Assembly (NCBI RefSeq): GCF_014650695.1
Contig: NZ_BMVL01000024.1
Location: 7,555-53,539, forward strand
Reading direction: 5' to 3'
Length of the DNA stretch: 45,985 bases
From: Streptomyces avidinii
Lineage (GTDB): Bacteria; Actinomycetota; Actinomycetes; Streptomycetales; Streptomycetaceae
Shown here: piece after piece, positions 34,287 through 43,022 of the stretch
How positions within the stretch are numbered: position 1 is the stretch's first letter
Layout of the letters: each line of letters begins with the position of its first letter
Notes under the pieces: model-generated
The model's input: only the letters and a program-made list of their open reading frames with translations
Database searches by the model: none
Told to the model about the DNA's origin: nothing
Program-made: the position numbers and the translations under genes

Positions 34287-35096
34287 GTGCTCCTCACCAT
34301 CGACGTAGGCAACACCCACACGGTCCTGGGCCTGTTCGACGGTGACGAGATCGTCGAGCACTGGCGCATCTCGACCGACCCGCGGCGCACGGCCGACGAG
34401 ATGGCCGTGCTGATGCAGGGCCTCATGGGCATGCACCCGATGCTCGGCAGCGAGCTGGGCGACGGGATCCACGGCATCGCGATCTGCTCCACGGTGCCGT
34501 CGGTGCTGCACGAGCTGCGCGAGGTCACCCGGCGCTACTACGGCGACGTGCCGGCGGTGCTGGTGGAGCCCGGGATCAAGACGGGCGTGCCGATCCTCAT
34601 GGACAACCCGAAGGAGGTCGGCGCGGACCGCATCATCAACGCGGTCGCGGCGGTCGAGCTCTACGGGGGCCCGGCGATCGTGGTCGACTTCGGTACGGCG
34701 ACCACCTTCGACGCGGTGTCCGCGAAGGGCGAGTACGTGGGCGGGGTGATCTCCCCGGGCATCGAGATCTCGATGGAGGCGCTCGGCGTACGGGGGGCCC
34801 AGCTGCGGAAGATCGAGCTGGCGCGGCCGCGGAACGTGATCGGGAAGTCCACGGTCGAGGCGATGCAGTCGGGCGTGGTCTACGGCTTCGCGGGACAGGT
34901 CGACGGGGTCGTGACCCGGATGGCGAAGGAGCTGGCCGGACCGCACGGCGACCCGGACGACGTCCGGGTCATCGCCACCGGCGGACTGGCTCCGATGGTG
35001 CTGGGCGAATCCTCGGTGATCGACGACCACGAGCCGTGGCTGACGCTGATCGGGCTGCGGCTGGTGTACCAGCGCAACGCGCCCAACTTCGAGTAG
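34287..35096 (+). CDS. coaX: Type III pantothenate kinase
   Basis: A 269-residue member of the ASKHA kinase fold. It phosphorylates pantothenate, the first committed step of CoA synthesis. The phosphate loop LLTIDVGNTHTVLGLF begins at residue 2, with GADRIINAVAA and VVDFGTATTFD further in, as in CoaX proteins. It starts 3 bases after nadC and closes the operon, which thus joins pantothenate formation, NAD formation and pantothenate use. Confidence 0.96.
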   Translation: MLLTIDVGNTHTVLGLFDGDEIVEHWRISTDPRRTADEMAVLMQGLMGMHPMLGSELGDGIHGIAICSTVPSVLHELREVTRRYYGDVPAVLVEPGIKTGVPILMDNPKEVGADRIINAVAAVELYGGPAIVVDFGTATTFDAVSAKGEYVGGVISPGIEISMEALGVRGAQLRKIELARPRNVIGKSTVEAMQSGVVYGFAGQVDGVVTRMAKELAGPHGDPDDVRVIATGGLAPMVLGESSVIDDHEPWLTLIGLRLVYQRNAPNFE

Positions 35097-35195
35097 ACCG
35101 GCACCGGGCGGGGCGGGCGGGGCGGCGCGTGCGTCGCACCGGTCCGGCCGGGCGGTGGGTTCCCGGGCCGGGTCCGGCCCGCAGCCGCCGCCGCG

Positions 35196-35405
35196 TCAGC
35201 ACGGCCGCGGGCGGACCAGTATCCGGCGCAGGGCCGCACGCCACGGGTGGCGGCCCGAGCCGCCGTCCATGACGGCGCGGGCCTGCGCGTAGGTGCGGGC
35301 CGAACGCAGGACGGCGACGTCGTCGCGGCCGGGCGGCGGGGGCATCGGGGCGCCCTGCTGGGAGGCCCGGTAGGTGTCGAGGAGGTACTGCTCGATGGCG
35401 CTCAT
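35196..35405 (-). CDS. Small hypothetical protein
   Basis: A 69-residue protein, MSAIEQYLLDTYRASQQGAP at the start, with a helical middle (SARTYAQARAVMDGG) and a basic end (WRAALRRILVRP). No family recognised. Codon use fits local genes, and it faces coaX convergently and the ArsR-type gene divergently. I judge it real because of its sensible start and amphipathic helices, but with reservation. Confidence 0.55.
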   Translation of the reverse strand: MSAIEQYLLDTYRASQQGAPMPPPPGRDDVAVLRSARTYAQARAVMDGGSGRHPWRAALRRILVRPRPC

Positions 35406-35445
35406 GGCTCAAGCCTCACCCCGTCGGCGGCATCCCGCACGACAG

Positions 35446-35462
35446 TTGACGTTCCCCGTCAA
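35446..35462. promoter_or_regulatory. Inverted repeat between small protein and ArsR-type gene
   Basis: TTGACG and CGTCAA pair around TTCCC, in the divergent gap. It may be an operator; TTGACG could also be a -35 element for the plus strand. Confidence 0.3.
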
Positions 35463-35492
35463 TCCACGGCCCGAAAGCGCCCCCGCGTGGCG

Positions 35493-35540
35493 GATGATCA
35501 CTCGTCCGGACGCCGCGCCGGGCCGCTGACGATCACTCGT
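35493..35540 (+). promoter_or_regulatory. Direct repeat pair upstream of the ArsR-type gene
   Basis: GATGATCACTCGT (35493-35505) and GACGATCACTCGT (35528-35540) match at 12 of 13 positions with a 35-bp period, lying 62-109 bases before the start codon. They are candidate operators for the regulator itself. Confidence 0.4.
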
Positions 35541-35601
35541 ACGGCGGCCCGGCGCGGACCTCCCGACGTCCCCGACCTGCGCGGACCGTGAGAATGGCCT
35601 G

Positions 35602-36729
35602 ATGAGCGTCACCATCGACATCGCAGGCCTGCCCACCGAGCGGATCACTTTCGCGCCCTCCCCGCTCGCGGAGCTCTGCATGTCCCTGCACGCGCTCTCC
35701 CAGCCCGCGCACCACCCCGGGCTGACCTCCTGGACCACCGCCACCGCCGCCTCCCTCGATCCGTGCCTCGCGGACCGGCTGCTGGAGGCCGACTTCATGT
35801 GGCGGAGCTCCTTCTCCGACATCTTCATGGCCTTCGCCGGGATCACCGGCGGTACCGGGCAGCCGGCCGCCACGCTGGCCGAGGAGCTGGACGTACTCGA
35901 CCGGCTGGACGACGAGCGGTTCGTGCATGCCGCCATGGAGCACTGCTGGCTGGCGCTCTACAACGACGGCGGCCCCGCCACCTCCCCCCTGGCGAACCCG
36001 GCGGCGCGGGCCAAGGCGCTGGAGACGGCCGCCGCCCGCGGCCCGCGCCAGCTGGAGTTCTCGGTGCGGCTGCTCGACGACACCGCCGCCGTACGGGTGT
36101 GGATGCGGCGCCTGCTGGAGGACTGCGACGAGGCCTTCTTCGCCGAGACGTGGAAGCGCGTCGAGCCGGGCCAGAGCGCCGACGCCCGGCACAAGACCGA
36201 GGTGCTGCGCCGCAAGGGGCTGCCGACCGCGCTGAAGGAGGTCTCGGCGGCCCTCAGCATCGACGAGCGCGGCACCACGATCACCGCCGACAAGATGGTC
36301 CACGGGTCGACCACGGCCACCGATCACCGAATAGGCGCCGGCCTGGTGTTCGTGCCGACCAACTTCGGCTGGCCGCATCTGCTGGTGCTGCACGCCCCGG
36401 GCTGGCGCCCGGTGGTCCACTATCCTCTCGGCTCCCCCGAACTGGCCTCCGCGCCGGGCTCGGTGGAACTGCTCCAGCTGCGGATGGAGGCGCTGGCGCA
36501 CCCCATGCGGATGCTGCTGTGCCGGAGCCTGGCCCGGGCCCCGTACACGACGAGCGAACTGGCGACCGTGTACGGGATCACCGCGCCGGAGGTGTCGCGG
36601 CATCTGGCCGTCCTGAAAAAGGCGGGCCTCATGCACACGCGGCGTCAGGGTCGGTACGTCCAGCACCAGTTGGACCTGACGGCGGTGGCCCGGATCGGAT
36701 CGGACTTCATCGAGGGCATCCTCCGCTAG
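35602..36729 (+). CDS. ArsR-type regulator with N-terminal DUF5937-like domain
   Basis: A 375-residue protein. The first 270 or so residues start SVTIDIAGLPTERITFAPSP and resemble the DUF5937 domain found in actinobacterial ArsR-type regulators. The C-terminal part (about 290-360) is a winged helix (LQLRMEALAHPMRMLLCRSL, TSELATVYGITAPEVSRHLA, then KKAGLMHTRRQGRYVQHQ). No metal-binding ELCVCDL-type motif is present, so metal sensing is unlikely. A GAGAAT hexamer 6 bases before the ATG suggests a leaderless mRNA. Target genes are unknown. Confidence 0.85.
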   Translation: MSVTIDIAGLPTERITFAPSPLAELCMSLHALSQPAHHPGLTSWTTATAASLDPCLADRLLEADFMWRSSFSDIFMAFAGITGGTGQPAATLAEELDVLDRLDDERFVHAAMEHCWLALYNDGGPATSPLANPAARAKALETAAARGPRQLEFSVRLLDDTAAVRVWMRRLLEDCDEAFFAETWKRVEPGQSADARHKTEVLRRKGLPTALKEVSAALSIDERGTTITADKMVHGSTTATDHRIGAGLVFVPTNFGWPHLLVLHAPGWRPVVHYPLGSPELASAPGSVELLQLRMEALAHPMRMLLCRSLARAPYTTSELATVYGITAPEVSRHLAVLKKAGLMHTRRQGRYVQHQLDLTAVARIGSDFIEGILR

Positions 36730-36983
36730 CTCCGGACCGGGGCTCGGGACGACGGGCGGTTGGCCGGAATCACACGGCCCGTATTCACCGATATGCGGAA
36801 TTCATAAACCGGAATCAGCGAAAACTCTGGCCATGGTGGCCACTTGCTGTCTAACGTGCGTCCACCGATCCCCCACGTAACGCGCACCACTTCTGCGCAC
36901 CCGCACCACCACGATCCGCCATGCTCCGCCTTGCTGTGCCTGCTCCGCCCTGCCCTGCTCGTCTTTGTCGTGGAAGGACCTTC

Positions 36984-38534
36984 ATGCCCTCACGCCGTAT
37001 AGCCGCAGCAACCGCCGCCCTGGCAGCCGCGGCCCTCGTCTCGCCCCTGCTGCTGGCCGGACCCGCCGGCGCGACCGGGAGCCCGCAGAGCGACGCCGCC
37101 CGCGGTGACGCCCTCGCCAGGAAGCTGGTCAAGGAGGCGACCGGCAAGGGCGCCTACAACCACCTCAAGGTGCTGCAGTCGCTCGCCGACTACAACAACG
37201 GCAACCGTGCGGCCGGTTCCAAGGGCCACGAGCAGTCGGCCAAGTACATCGAGGCCGTGATGAAGGCGGCCGGATACACGGTCACCCGCAACGAGTTCGA
37301 CTTCGTCTACGTCGAGACCATCGAGGAGAAGCTGACGGTGGGCGGCGCGAACGAGCGCGACGTACCGATCCACCTGATGACCTACACGGCGAACTCCCCG
37401 GAGGGCGGTGTGACGGCCCCGGTCGCCGTCGCCCCGGTCGACGCGGACGGGACGAACGGCTGCGAGCCCGGCGACTTCGCCTCCGGCACCTTCACCGGCA
37501 AGATCGCCCTGGTCAAGCGCGGCGGCTGCACCTTCGCGGTGAAGCAGCAGAACGCGGCGACCGCCGGCGCGGTCGGCGCGATCATCTACAACAACACCGC
37601 GGGCGCCCTGAACGGCACCCTCGGCGACCCGACGCTGGGCAAGGTCCCGACAGGCGGCATCACCCAGGAGGACGGCGAGAAGCTCGCCGCCGAGGCCGCC
37701 GCAGGTCCGGTCGAGGTCACCCTCGACATCCGCGAGCTGCGCGAGAACCGCAAGACGTTCAACGTCATCGCCGAGACCAAGGGCGGCGACGCGGACAACA
37801 CCGTCTTCCTCGGCGCACACCTCGACTCGGTCGCGGCAGGCCCGGGCATCAACGACAACGGCTCCGGCTCGGCGGGCATCCTCCAGGTCGCCCAGCGACT
37901 CGCGAGCGAGCAGAAGAAGGTCAAGAACAAGGTCAAGTTCGCCTGGTGGTCGGCGGAGGAGTTCGGCCTGCTCGGCTCCGAGGCGTACGTCGCCGGACTG
38001 ACGGACGCGCAGAAGAAGCAGATCAAGCTCTATCTGAACTTCGACATGATCGCCTCGCCGAACGCCGCCTACTTCGTCTACGACGGCGACGACTCGGACG
38101 CGACCGGCGCGGGCCCCGGCCCGGCGGGCTCCGCCCAGCTGGAGAAGGGGATCACCGACTTCCTCGACTCGAAGAAGATCCCGCACGAGGGCACCGACTT
38201 CTCGGGCCGCTCGGACTACGGCCCGTTCATCGAGGTGGGCATCCCCTCCGGCGGCACCTTCACCGGCGCCGAGGGCATCAAGACCCCGGAGCAGGCCGCG
38301 AAGTTCGGCGGCCAGGCGGGCGTCGCCTACGACGTGAACTACCACGGCAAGGGTGACGACATCACCAACATCGACCAGAAGGCGCTCGACATCAACGTCG
38401 ACGTCATCGCGGACGCGGTCGGCCACTACGCGCACGACCTGGCCCCGCTGTCGAAGCCGGTCGTCTCGCAGCCCACGGGCGGCTCGGGCAGCGGCGGCGG
38501 CCTGCACCAGGGCCACGACGAGGTCCAGCAGTAA
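36984..38534 (+). CDS. Secreted M28-family aminopeptidase with PA domain
   Basis: A 516-residue exported metallopeptidase. A signal peptide covers about 1-30 (basic start, hydrophobic 6-26, cleavage near AGA). A PA domain (about 130-255) contains GKIALVKRGGCTFAVK. The zinc peptidase part holds H279 (AHLDS), D291 (INDNGSG), the pair E325-E326 (SAEEFG), D354 (NFDMIA) and H454 (YHGKGDD), a complete two-zinc set. It resembles the S. griseus aminopeptidase group. AAGGA precedes the ATG. A 14-bp hairpin terminator follows. The C-terminus ends in a short Gly/His-rich tail. Confidence 0.94.
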   Translation: MPSRRIAAATAALAAAALVSPLLLAGPAGATGSPQSDAARGDALARKLVKEATGKGAYNHLKVLQSLADYNNGNRAAGSKGHEQSAKYIEAVMKAAGYTVTRNEFDFVYVETIEEKLTVGGANERDVPIHLMTYTANSPEGGVTAPVAVAPVDADGTNGCEPGDFASGTFTGKIALVKRGGCTFAVKQQNAATAGAVGAIIYNNTAGALNGTLGDPTLGKVPTGGITQEDGEKLAAEAAAGPVEVTLDIRELRENRKTFNVIAETKGGDADNTVFLGAHLDSVAAGPGINDNGSGSAGILQVAQRLASEQKKVKNKVKFAWWSAEEFGLLGSEAYVAGLTDAQKKQIKLYLNFDMIASPNAAYFVYDGDDSDATGAGPGPAGSAQLEKGITDFLDSKKIPHEGTDFSGRSDYGPFIEVGIPSGGTFTGAEGIKTPEQAAKFGGQAGVAYDVNYHGKGDDITNIDQKALDINVDVIADAVGHYAHDLAPLSKPVVSQPTGGSGSGGGLHQGHDEVQQ

Positions 38535-38554
38535 CCAGGTGAGCGCATGACGAC

Positions 38555-38588
38555 GAGGGCCGGGATCCGCCACTGGATCCCGGCCCTC
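38555..38588. terminator. Hairpin terminator after the M28 gene
   Basis: A perfect 14-bp stem (38555-38568 with 38575-38588, GAGGGCCGGGATCC) with a 6-base loop, 20 bases after the M28 stop. No T-tract follows, as is common for Streptomyces. It also lies downstream of the convergent MidA-like gene and may serve both. Confidence 0.75.
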
Positions 38589-38598
38589 CGCGCTGTCC

Positions 38599-38636
38599 GG
38601 CAGGTCAGTGCGCCGCCGGCAGGTCAGTGCGCCGCC
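38599..38636. repeat. 19-bp direct duplication at the 3' end of the MidA-like gene
   Basis: GGCAGGTCAGTGCGCCGCC occurs twice in tandem (38599-38617 and 38618-38636). The second copy contains the stop codon of the methyltransferase, so the last codons and the stop are duplicated downstream. Confidence 0.85.
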
Positions 38637-39616
38637 GGCCGCCCCGGCCACGCGGGGGCCGGGATGCCGACCGGCTGCACCAGCCAGCCGAAGGCTCCCA
38701 GGCCGGCGCGGTCCGTCAGCTCGGCGGCCTCGCCGGCCGCGGACAGAGCCCGTACGTAGGCCACCGGGTCCGCCCCGGCCAGGGCCAGCGGGGGCCGGGC
38801 ACCCGAGACGCCGAGGGCGGCCAGCGCCTCGCGCTGGGTCAGCAGGACCGCCCCCGGCCCCGCGCAGGAGTCCAGGGCCACGTGGGCGGTGACGTCACAG
38901 GTGCCGTCCGGGACCGGCGGGACCTCCCGCCCGGCGCGAAAGCCCGTCAGGGTGCCGTACGGGGGCCGCGCGTCCCGGGTGTGGACGTAGTCCACCGCCA
39001 CCGCCAGGCCCCGCTCCAGGGTCCCCGCAGCCGCCGCCCAGGCCTCGTCCCGGGCCCGGCCGATCTCCGCGCGGCCGCCGCCCGGCCACCACCGCTCCAG
39101 CCAGGCCCGGTCCGCGCCGTCCAGCGGGCCGCCCGGGCGCTCCGTACCGTCCGGGGCGACCATGACGTAGCGCCCGTCCTCGGCGATCTCCAGGGGCACG
39201 TTGTCCAACCACTCGTTGGCGAAGAGCAGCCCCGTCGCCCGGTCGGGCGGGGCCGCGACCCAACGGATCCGCGGGTCGAGCCCGGCCGGCCGCTCGGCCC
39301 GTTCCACGGCGTACGGGCGCAACCGCGCGACCGTCCCCGGCTCCAGCGCGGCGAGCACCCCCGCCAGCAGCTCCCCCCGGCCGGCCCCCATGTCCACCAG
39401 GTCCAGCTCCGCCGGATGCCCGAGCTCGGCGTCCACCCACTCCAGCAGCCGGGCCACGGCCCCCGCGTACAGCGGCGAGGCGTGCACGGAGGTACGGAAG
39501 TGCCCGGCCGGCCCCGGCCCGCCCGGCCGCACGTAGAAGCCCCCGGGCCCGTACAGCGCGGCGTCCATCGCCCTGCGCCACCGGACCCGGTCCACACCTT
39601 CACCCTGAGAGCTCAC
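38624..39616 (-). CDS. SAM-dependent methyltransferase, MidA/NDUFAF7-like
   Basis: A 330-residue protein. Its start (RRAMDAALYGPGGFYVR) and the SAM-binding LDLVDMGAGRGELLAGVL block (about 71-88), with ANEWLDNVPLEI as the post-motif strand, match the MidA family. In mitochondria the MidA homologue NDUFAF7 methylates an arginine of the complex I subunit NDUFS2, the NuoD counterpart. It is shorter than typical MidA (near 380 residues). An orphan nuoD gene lies about 4 kb away. Substrate here is inference. Confidence 0.8.
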   Translation of the reverse strand: MSSQGEGVDRVRWRRAMDAALYGPGGFYVRPGGPGPAGHFRTSVHASPLYAGAVARLLEWVDAELGHPAELDLVDMGAGRGELLAGVLAALEPGTVARLRPYAVERAERPAGLDPRIRWVAAPPDRATGLLFANEWLDNVPLEIAEDGRYVMVAPDGTERPGGPLDGADRAWLERWWPGGGRAEIGRARDEAWAAAAGTLERGLAVAVDYVHTRDARPPYGTLTGFRAGREVPPVPDGTCDVTAHVALDSCAGPGAVLLTQREALAALGVSGARPPLALAGADPVAYVRALSAAGEAAELTDRAGLGAFGWLVQPVGIPAPAWPGRPAAH

Positions 39617-39709
39617 CGGACAAAGGCTATGCTTCCGTCCACCTAGGGGAGTACTCGCCCGAGGTCAGGTTCGGACCTCTGGTTGACTCCAGCACCTATC
39701 TGCGTTCCC

Positions 39710-39715
39710 TACTCT
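39710..39715 (+). promoter_or_regulatory. Putative -10 element (TACTCT), leaderless promoter
   Basis: TACTCT ends 7 bases before the GTG at 39723. TTGACT at 39683-39688 could be a -35 but the spacer is 21 bases, longer than normal. Confidence 0.4.
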
Positions 39716-39722
39716 GGGTTAC

Positions 39723-40925
39723 GTGCAGCGCCTCTACGACTTCCTCCGCAGACACCCGACGGGCGTCGACAGCTTCTGGGCTGTCCTCCTCTTCGGGGTC
39801 GGGATGCTGCAAGTCGCCGACGACAGTTTCAGCAGCACCACCGCACGGCTGCTCGCCGTCCCCGCGGTGGTGGCGATGGGCGTCGTGGTCGCCCTGCGCC
39901 GCAAGTGGACGCTGGCGATGTTCTGGCTGGCCGTCGGCACCGGCGTCTACAAGCTGATCACCCATACCGACGTGAACAACGCCGACCTCGCGATGCTGAT
40001 CATCCTGTACACGGTGGCCGCCTCCGCCGACATCTCGCGCCGGATGTCCCGTACCGCGTTCGCCATCGGATTCCTCGCCTCGCCCCTGTACGCCCTGCGC
40101 TTCGCGGTGGACAAGGGCAACCTGCGCGACAACTTCTTCTTCGTGCTCTTCGCCATCGTCCCGTTCGCCCTCGCCTGGGTGCTGGGCGATTCCCTGCGCA
40201 CCCGCCGGGCCTACTACGCCCAGCTCGTCGAGCGGAACCAGCGCCTGGAGAACCAGCGCGAGGCCCAGGCCAAGGTGGCGGTGGCCGCCGAGCGCGCCCG
40301 GATCGCCCGCGAGCTGCACGACGTCGTCGCGCACAACGTCTCGGTGATGGTGGTCCAGGCGGACGGGGCGGCGTACGTCATGGACGTGGCCCCCGAACAG
40401 GCCAAGGAAGCCCTCCAGACCATCTCCGGCACCGGCCGCCAGGCCCTCGCGGAGATGCGCCGGCTGCTGGGCGTACTGCGCACCGGCGAGCCGCAGGAGT
40501 CCGAGGACTACGTGCCCCAGCCCGACGTCGAACAGATCGAGGTCCTGGTCGAGCAGGTACGGACGGCAGGGCTCGCGGTGGACTTCGAGGTCGAGGGCAC
40601 CCCGCGCCGGCTGCCCAGCGGGGTCGAGCTGACGGCGTACCGGATCGTGCAGGAGGCCCTGACCAATACCCGCAAGCACGGCGGCCCGGACGCGACGGCC
40701 AGCGTCCGGCTGGTCTACTTCGACGACGGGCTCGGCCTGCTGGTCGAGGACGACGGCCGGGGCGCGGCCCACGAGCTGTACGAGGACGGCGGCGCCGACG
40801 GCGCCGGGCACGGGCTGATCGGCATGCGCGAGCGCATCGGTATGGTCGGCGGAACCCTGGACGCGGGGCCGCGGCCCGGTGGCGGTTTCCGGATCAGCGC
40901 ACTGCTTCCCCTGAAGAAGAGATGA
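39723..40925 (+). CDS. NarL-type sensor histidine kinase
   Basis: A 400-residue membrane kinase. Four to five hydrophobic segments occupy residues about 18-155 with only short loops, so it may sense a signal within the membrane. After a coiled segment (about 165-190) comes the HisKA_3 box with H199 (RIARELHDVVAHNVSVMV), then the ATPase domain with YRIVQEALTNTRKHG and GHGLIGMRERIGMVGG. It is 17 bases upstream of its response regulator. Stimulus unknown; the short-loop layout is seen in envelope-stress kinases. Confidence 0.93.
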   Translation: MQRLYDFLRRHPTGVDSFWAVLLFGVGMLQVADDSFSSTTARLLAVPAVVAMGVVVALRRKWTLAMFWLAVGTGVYKLITHTDVNNADLAMLIILYTVAASADISRRMSRTAFAIGFLASPLYALRFAVDKGNLRDNFFFVLFAIVPFALAWVLGDSLRTRRAYYAQLVERNQRLENQREAQAKVAVAAERARIARELHDVVAHNVSVMVVQADGAAYVMDVAPEQAKEALQTISGTGRQALAEMRRLLGVLRTGEPQESEDYVPQPDVEQIEVLVEQVRTAGLAVDFEVEGTPRRLPSGVELTAYRIVQEALTNTRKHGGPDATASVRLVYFDDGLGLLVEDDGRGAAHELYEDGGADGAGHGLIGMRERIGMVGGTLDAGPRPGGGFRISALLPLKKR

Positions 40926-40942
40926 CGAGGACGAGGTAACTG

Positions 40943-41617
40943 ATGTCCATCCGCGTGATGCTGGTCGACGACCAGGTGCTGCTGCGCACCGGTTTCCGTA
41001 TGGTGCTGGCCGCCCAGCCGGACATGGAGGTCGTCGCCGAGGCGGGAGACGGCCTGGAGGCGCTGGAGGTGCTGCGGTCCACGAAGGTGGACGTGGTGCT
41101 GATGGACGTCCGCATGCCCCGGCTGGACGGGGTCGAGGCGACGCGGCGGATCTGTGAGCCGGAGGAACACCCGAAGGTGATCATCCTGACCACCTTCGAC
41201 CTGGACGAGTACGCCTTCTCGGGTCTGAAGGCGGGTTCGAGCGGGTTCATGCTGAAGGACGTCCCGCCGGGCGAGCTGCTCGCGGCCATCCGCTCGGTGC
41301 ACAGCGGGGACGCGGTGGTGGCCCCGTCCACGACGCGGCGCCTGCTGGACCGCTTCGCGCCGATGCTGCCCACCACCACGCAGGAGCCGCAGAACAAGGA
41401 GATCGAGCGGCTGACGGACCGCGAGCGAGAGGTCATGCTGCTGGTGGCGCAGGGCCTGTCGAACGGCGAGATCGCGGCCCGGCTGGTCCTCTCCGAGGCG
41501 ACGGTGAAGACCCACGTGGGCCGCATCCTGACCAAGCTGGGGCTGCGCGACCGGGTCCAGGTCGTGGTCCTGGCATACGAGACGGGCCTGGTCCGGGCGG
41601 GCGGCGGGGCCGGCTAG
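40943..41617 (+). CDS. NarL/LuxR-type response regulator
   Basis: A 224-residue regulator. The receiver has the acidic pair D9-D10, phospho-acceptor D55 (VVLMDVRMP) and a conserved Lys in MLKDVPPG. The C-terminal LuxR-type helix-turn-helix (about 150-212) has LTDREREVMLLVAQGLSNGE and SEATVKTHVGRILTKLGLRD. It is the partner of the kinase just upstream. Targets cannot be inferred from sequence alone. Confidence 0.95.
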   Translation: MSIRVMLVDDQVLLRTGFRMVLAAQPDMEVVAEAGDGLEALEVLRSTKVDVVLMDVRMPRLDGVEATRRICEPEEHPKVIILTTFDLDEYAFSGLKAGSSGFMLKDVPPGELLAAIRSVHSGDAVVAPSTTRRLLDRFAPMLPTTTQEPQNKEIERLTDREREVMLLVAQGLSNGEIAARLVLSEATVKTHVGRILTKLGLRDRVQVVVLAYETGLVRAGGGAG

Positions 41618-41636
41618 CCGGCCCCGCCCCTCCCTC

Positions 41637-43022
41637 CTACGCGCCGGACTCCGCCCCGGCCCCCGTCTCCGGGGCCGGTGGCCGGGCCGTCATCCAGCGG
41701 TCCGGGCGGGCCGAGGCCCGGGAGGTGCGGGAGCGGGCGGCCTGGGCGTGCAGCAGGGTCGCGGCCTCCGGCTCCGGGCGGAGCCGGGCCGTGACCGTGC
41801 AGTTCGCGCCGGTGTCCACGTGGACGTCGGCCACGCCGCGGGCGCGGGCCCACGGGCCCTGGGTGAAGCGGACGCTCTGCACCTTGGCGTGCGGGACGAT
41901 CTCCGTACGCCGGCACAGGCGGCCGTGCCGGGCGGCGAACACCTCCGGGGAAACGGCCAGGGCGTAGCCCTTCCACCACACCGGAACCACCCAGCGGGAC
42001 CCGGTCCGCGGGGAGCCGGAGAAGGACAGGGCCGCCAGGTCCACCCCGGGCAGCACCCGGGCGACGACGGCGGAGGCGGCGTCCCGTGTGGCCACCGGGA
42101 CCAGGACCGTGTTGTTCGAGCCCGCGACCTTCAGCTCGACGCGGACCAGGCCGCGCCGCCGCCACAGCAGCGGCTCCACGATCCGTACGTTCTGCACGCG
42201 CCCCGGCGGCACGGTCTCGTGCGCCCGGTCCAGCAGGCCGTGGTCCAGCCGCAGCCCGTCCGGGGACTCGGCGACCCGCCAGTCGTACTCGGTGAGGAAG
42301 CGGCCGGCGGTGCCCGCCCAGACCGCGCCGAGCATCGGGAGCACGGAGACGAGGGCCGCCCACGGGCTGGAGCTGAGCCACCACACGACGGCCGGCACGG
42401 TCAGCCCGGGAACCAGCAGGGCCCAGATGCCCAGGTTGAGCAGCAGCGACACGACGAGCTCGCGCGGGCTCACCCGCAGCAGTTCGCGTTCGGGGGCTTC
42501 GCCCAGGCGTACGGCCTCCTCGGGGGCGAAGCCGGCCGCGCGGGCGAGGAGCTCGGCGCGCAGGGCGACGGCCTCCTTCTCGCTGAGGAAGGACAGCTGG
42601 TCCTTCTCCTCGGTGCCGATGACGTCGAGCCGCAGGCTGGCGACGCCGGTCAGCCGGGCCAGGAGGGGGCGGGTGACGTCCACGGCCTGGAGCCGGTCGA
42701 GGCGGATGTGCGCGGTGCGCCGGAAGAGGAGCCCGCTGCGGATGCGCAGTTCGGTGTCGGTGATGGCGTAGTGGGTGAACCACCAGCTGAGGAAGCCGTA
42801 CGCGCCGAAGACCATGACCAGGCCGGCCAGCGCCGCCACCCGCAGGAGGGCGGACAGGTCGGCCACCCACCTCCCCGCCTGGTCACCCTGCTGGGCGAGC
42901 ACGCCGACGGTCGCGGCGATCGGTACCCAGGCGCGGCGCAGCGGGGTGAAGGGATGCAGCCGGCGTTCCTCGGCGGGTCCGGCAGCCGGTCCGACGGCGC
43001 CGTCGACCGGTGCGGGGCTCAC
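41637..43022 (-). CDS. Membrane protein with bacterial PH domains (YdbT-like)
   Basis: A 461-residue protein with membrane helices near residues 30-45, 60-82 and 195-245, and PH-like (bPH2) modules between and after them: HYAITDTELRIRSGLLFRRT, YDWRVAESPDGLRLDHGLLD and a third after GYALAVSPEVFAARHGRL. The pattern YAITDTELRIRSG is typical of the YdbS/YdbT pair. The GTG start overlaps the upstream gene's stop (43019-43022), so the two are co-translated. In Bacillus the YdbS-YdbT pair relates to resistance to some peptide toxins. C-terminal tail is Pro/Arg-rich. Confidence 0.88.
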   Translation of the reverse strand: MSPAPVDGAVGPAAGPAEERRLHPFTPLRRAWVPIAATVGVLAQQGDQAGRWVADLSALLRVAALAGLVMVFGAYGFLSWWFTHYAITDTELRIRSGLLFRRTAHIRLDRLQAVDVTRPLLARLTGVASLRLDVIGTEEKDQLSFLSEKEAVALRAELLARAAGFAPEEAVRLGEAPERELLRVSPRELVVSLLLNLGIWALLVPGLTVPAVVWWLSSSPWAALVSVLPMLGAVWAGTAGRFLTEYDWRVAESPDGLRLDHGLLDRAHETVPPGRVQNVRIVEPLLWRRRGLVRVELKVAGSNNTVLVPVATRDAASAVVARVLPGVDLAALSFSGSPRTGSRWVVPVWWKGYALAVSPEVFAARHGRLCRRTEIVPHAKVQSVRFTQGPWARARGVADVHVDTGANCTVTARLRPEPEAATLLHAQAARSRTSRASARPDRWMTARPPAPETGAGAESGA

